DNA from: Pirellula sp.
Lineage (GTDB): Bacteria; Planctomycetota; Planctomycetia; Pirellulales; Pirellulaceae
Direction: 5' to 3'
DNA: 38,580 bases
Assembly (NCBI GenBank): GCA_025459245.1
Contig: JALOQZ010000007.1
Span: 1 to 38,580, forward strand
Shown: positions 37,855-38,580 of the stretch, one piece after another
Numbering within the stretch: the first letter of the stretch is position 1
How the letters are laid out: every line of letters begins with the position of its first letter
Position numbers and translations under genes: made by a program
The notes under the pieces: generated by a model
What the model was told of the DNA's origin: nothing
Databases searched by the model: none
The model's input: the letters and a program-made list of their open reading frames with translations, nothing else

Positions 37855-38038
37855 CCCCCCATTCTAATGAGGGTTCCAGTTCGGTAGAAGCAGAAGACGA
37901 ATGCTTGGTGTGCAGAACTTGGGAACTCAAACCGCATCGTATCGGAGACATCGTTTTCTCTGCTCCACCTTCGGCAGAGCGTGTACGCTTATTGGCTGAC
38001 TGTTAAACGATTTGTCCTTAAAGGACTTCAGCTATTAG

Positions 38039-38065
38039 CCCGGGGTAAGCTAGCGCCACCCCGGG
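38039..38065. repeat. REP-like palindrome (CCCGGGGT...ACCCCGGG)
   Basis: Perfect 8-nt arms around AAGCTAGCGCC in non-coding DNA beyond nifS. Confidence 0.55.
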
Positions 38066-38160
38066 TTGGTTACACTAGAAGCCTTCTATCCCGAGAGGGA
38101 TGAAAGCGATTCTGGGTGCAGCTGGCATCCTTGCCAGGATGCGAAATCCATTTGCGATAG

Positions 38161-38192
38161 ACCGGTGATATCGCTTACGCTCAATCACCGGC
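38161..38192. repeat. REP-like inverted repeat (CCGGTGAT ... ATCACCGG)
   Basis: Perfect arms CCGGTGAT/ATCACCGG around ATCGCTTACGCTCA; it forms the 3' end of the adjacent transposase-like fragment. Confidence 0.55.
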
Positions 38193-38495
38193 TACAAGTT
38201 TCCATGCCTTGGGAATGAAGGACATAACCGCTCTTATCCTGCTCTCGATATAGTCACCTTTTTCAGTAAACATCTCAACCGGTCGAGGTCGAGCTTTGGT
38301 CCAGCCATGGATGGTAGATCGAGGCACACCAATTTGTCTCGCGGTCTCCGTTCTTCCAGATTGGAAGACCGACTCTCGCAAACGGAGGTCGTACGAGTTA
38401 GGTTGGCTGAAGGCCATTAACTTCTGTTGGCTGAAGGCCATAAACATCGAAGCCTGTTGTTTCACGCTAGGTTGCTGTGAGAGAAGTTTGGACAC
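38181..38495 (-). pseudogene. Truncated transposase-like HTH fragment
   Basis: SYDLRLRESVFQSGRTETARQIGVPRSTIHGWTKARPRPVE is an HTH of transposase N-terminal type. No catalytic domain follows; the ORF ends in REP-like sequence. Confidence 0.5.
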
Positions 38496-38580
38496 TCTTG
38501 ACCGAACGAGTATTCCAAGAAGGAGCGAACTTGTTCAAGTCCCAATCTTGTGACATAAGCCCGCTGTCATAAACATCAGT

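Overview
This 38.6 kb window looks like ordinary chromosome from a planctomycete, probably Pirellulaceae-like. The evidence is PVC-type CxxCH cytochromes, a GGM-rich VWA/STN protein, an ECF sigma/anti-sigma pair and a eukaryotic-like Ser/Thr kinase. About 22 protein-coding genes can be supported. From left to right: partial pabB-like (-), DHH phosphoesterase (+), membrane protein (+), App1/DUF2183 phosphatase (-), Gfo/Idh/MocA oxidoreductase (-), transglutaminase-like (-), YacP-like NYN nuclease (-), giant PVC cytochrome/propeller protein (-), aldo/keto reductase (-), CorA-like 2-TM protein (+), cytochrome-WD40 protein (+), anti-sigma and ECF sigma (-), giant VWA/STN/Gly-Met protein (-), disordered plus DUF11-like protein (+), orphan ABC permease (+). 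Next comes a three-gene minus-strand cluster (KAP-like membrane P-loop NTPase, Ser/Thr kinase fused through a TM helix to a TAXI-type solute-binding domain, large two-TM protein). It is followed by flgC-fliE-fliF (+), then nifS-like, trpB and trpA (-), and a truncated transposase-like HTH fragment with REP-like repeats at the right edge. The strongest candidate for an undescribed system is the KAP NTPase / kinase-TAXI / 926-aa membrane protein cluster (25100-31669). No tRNA, rRNA or CRISPR array was recognised. All family calls come from reading motifs, not from database searches.
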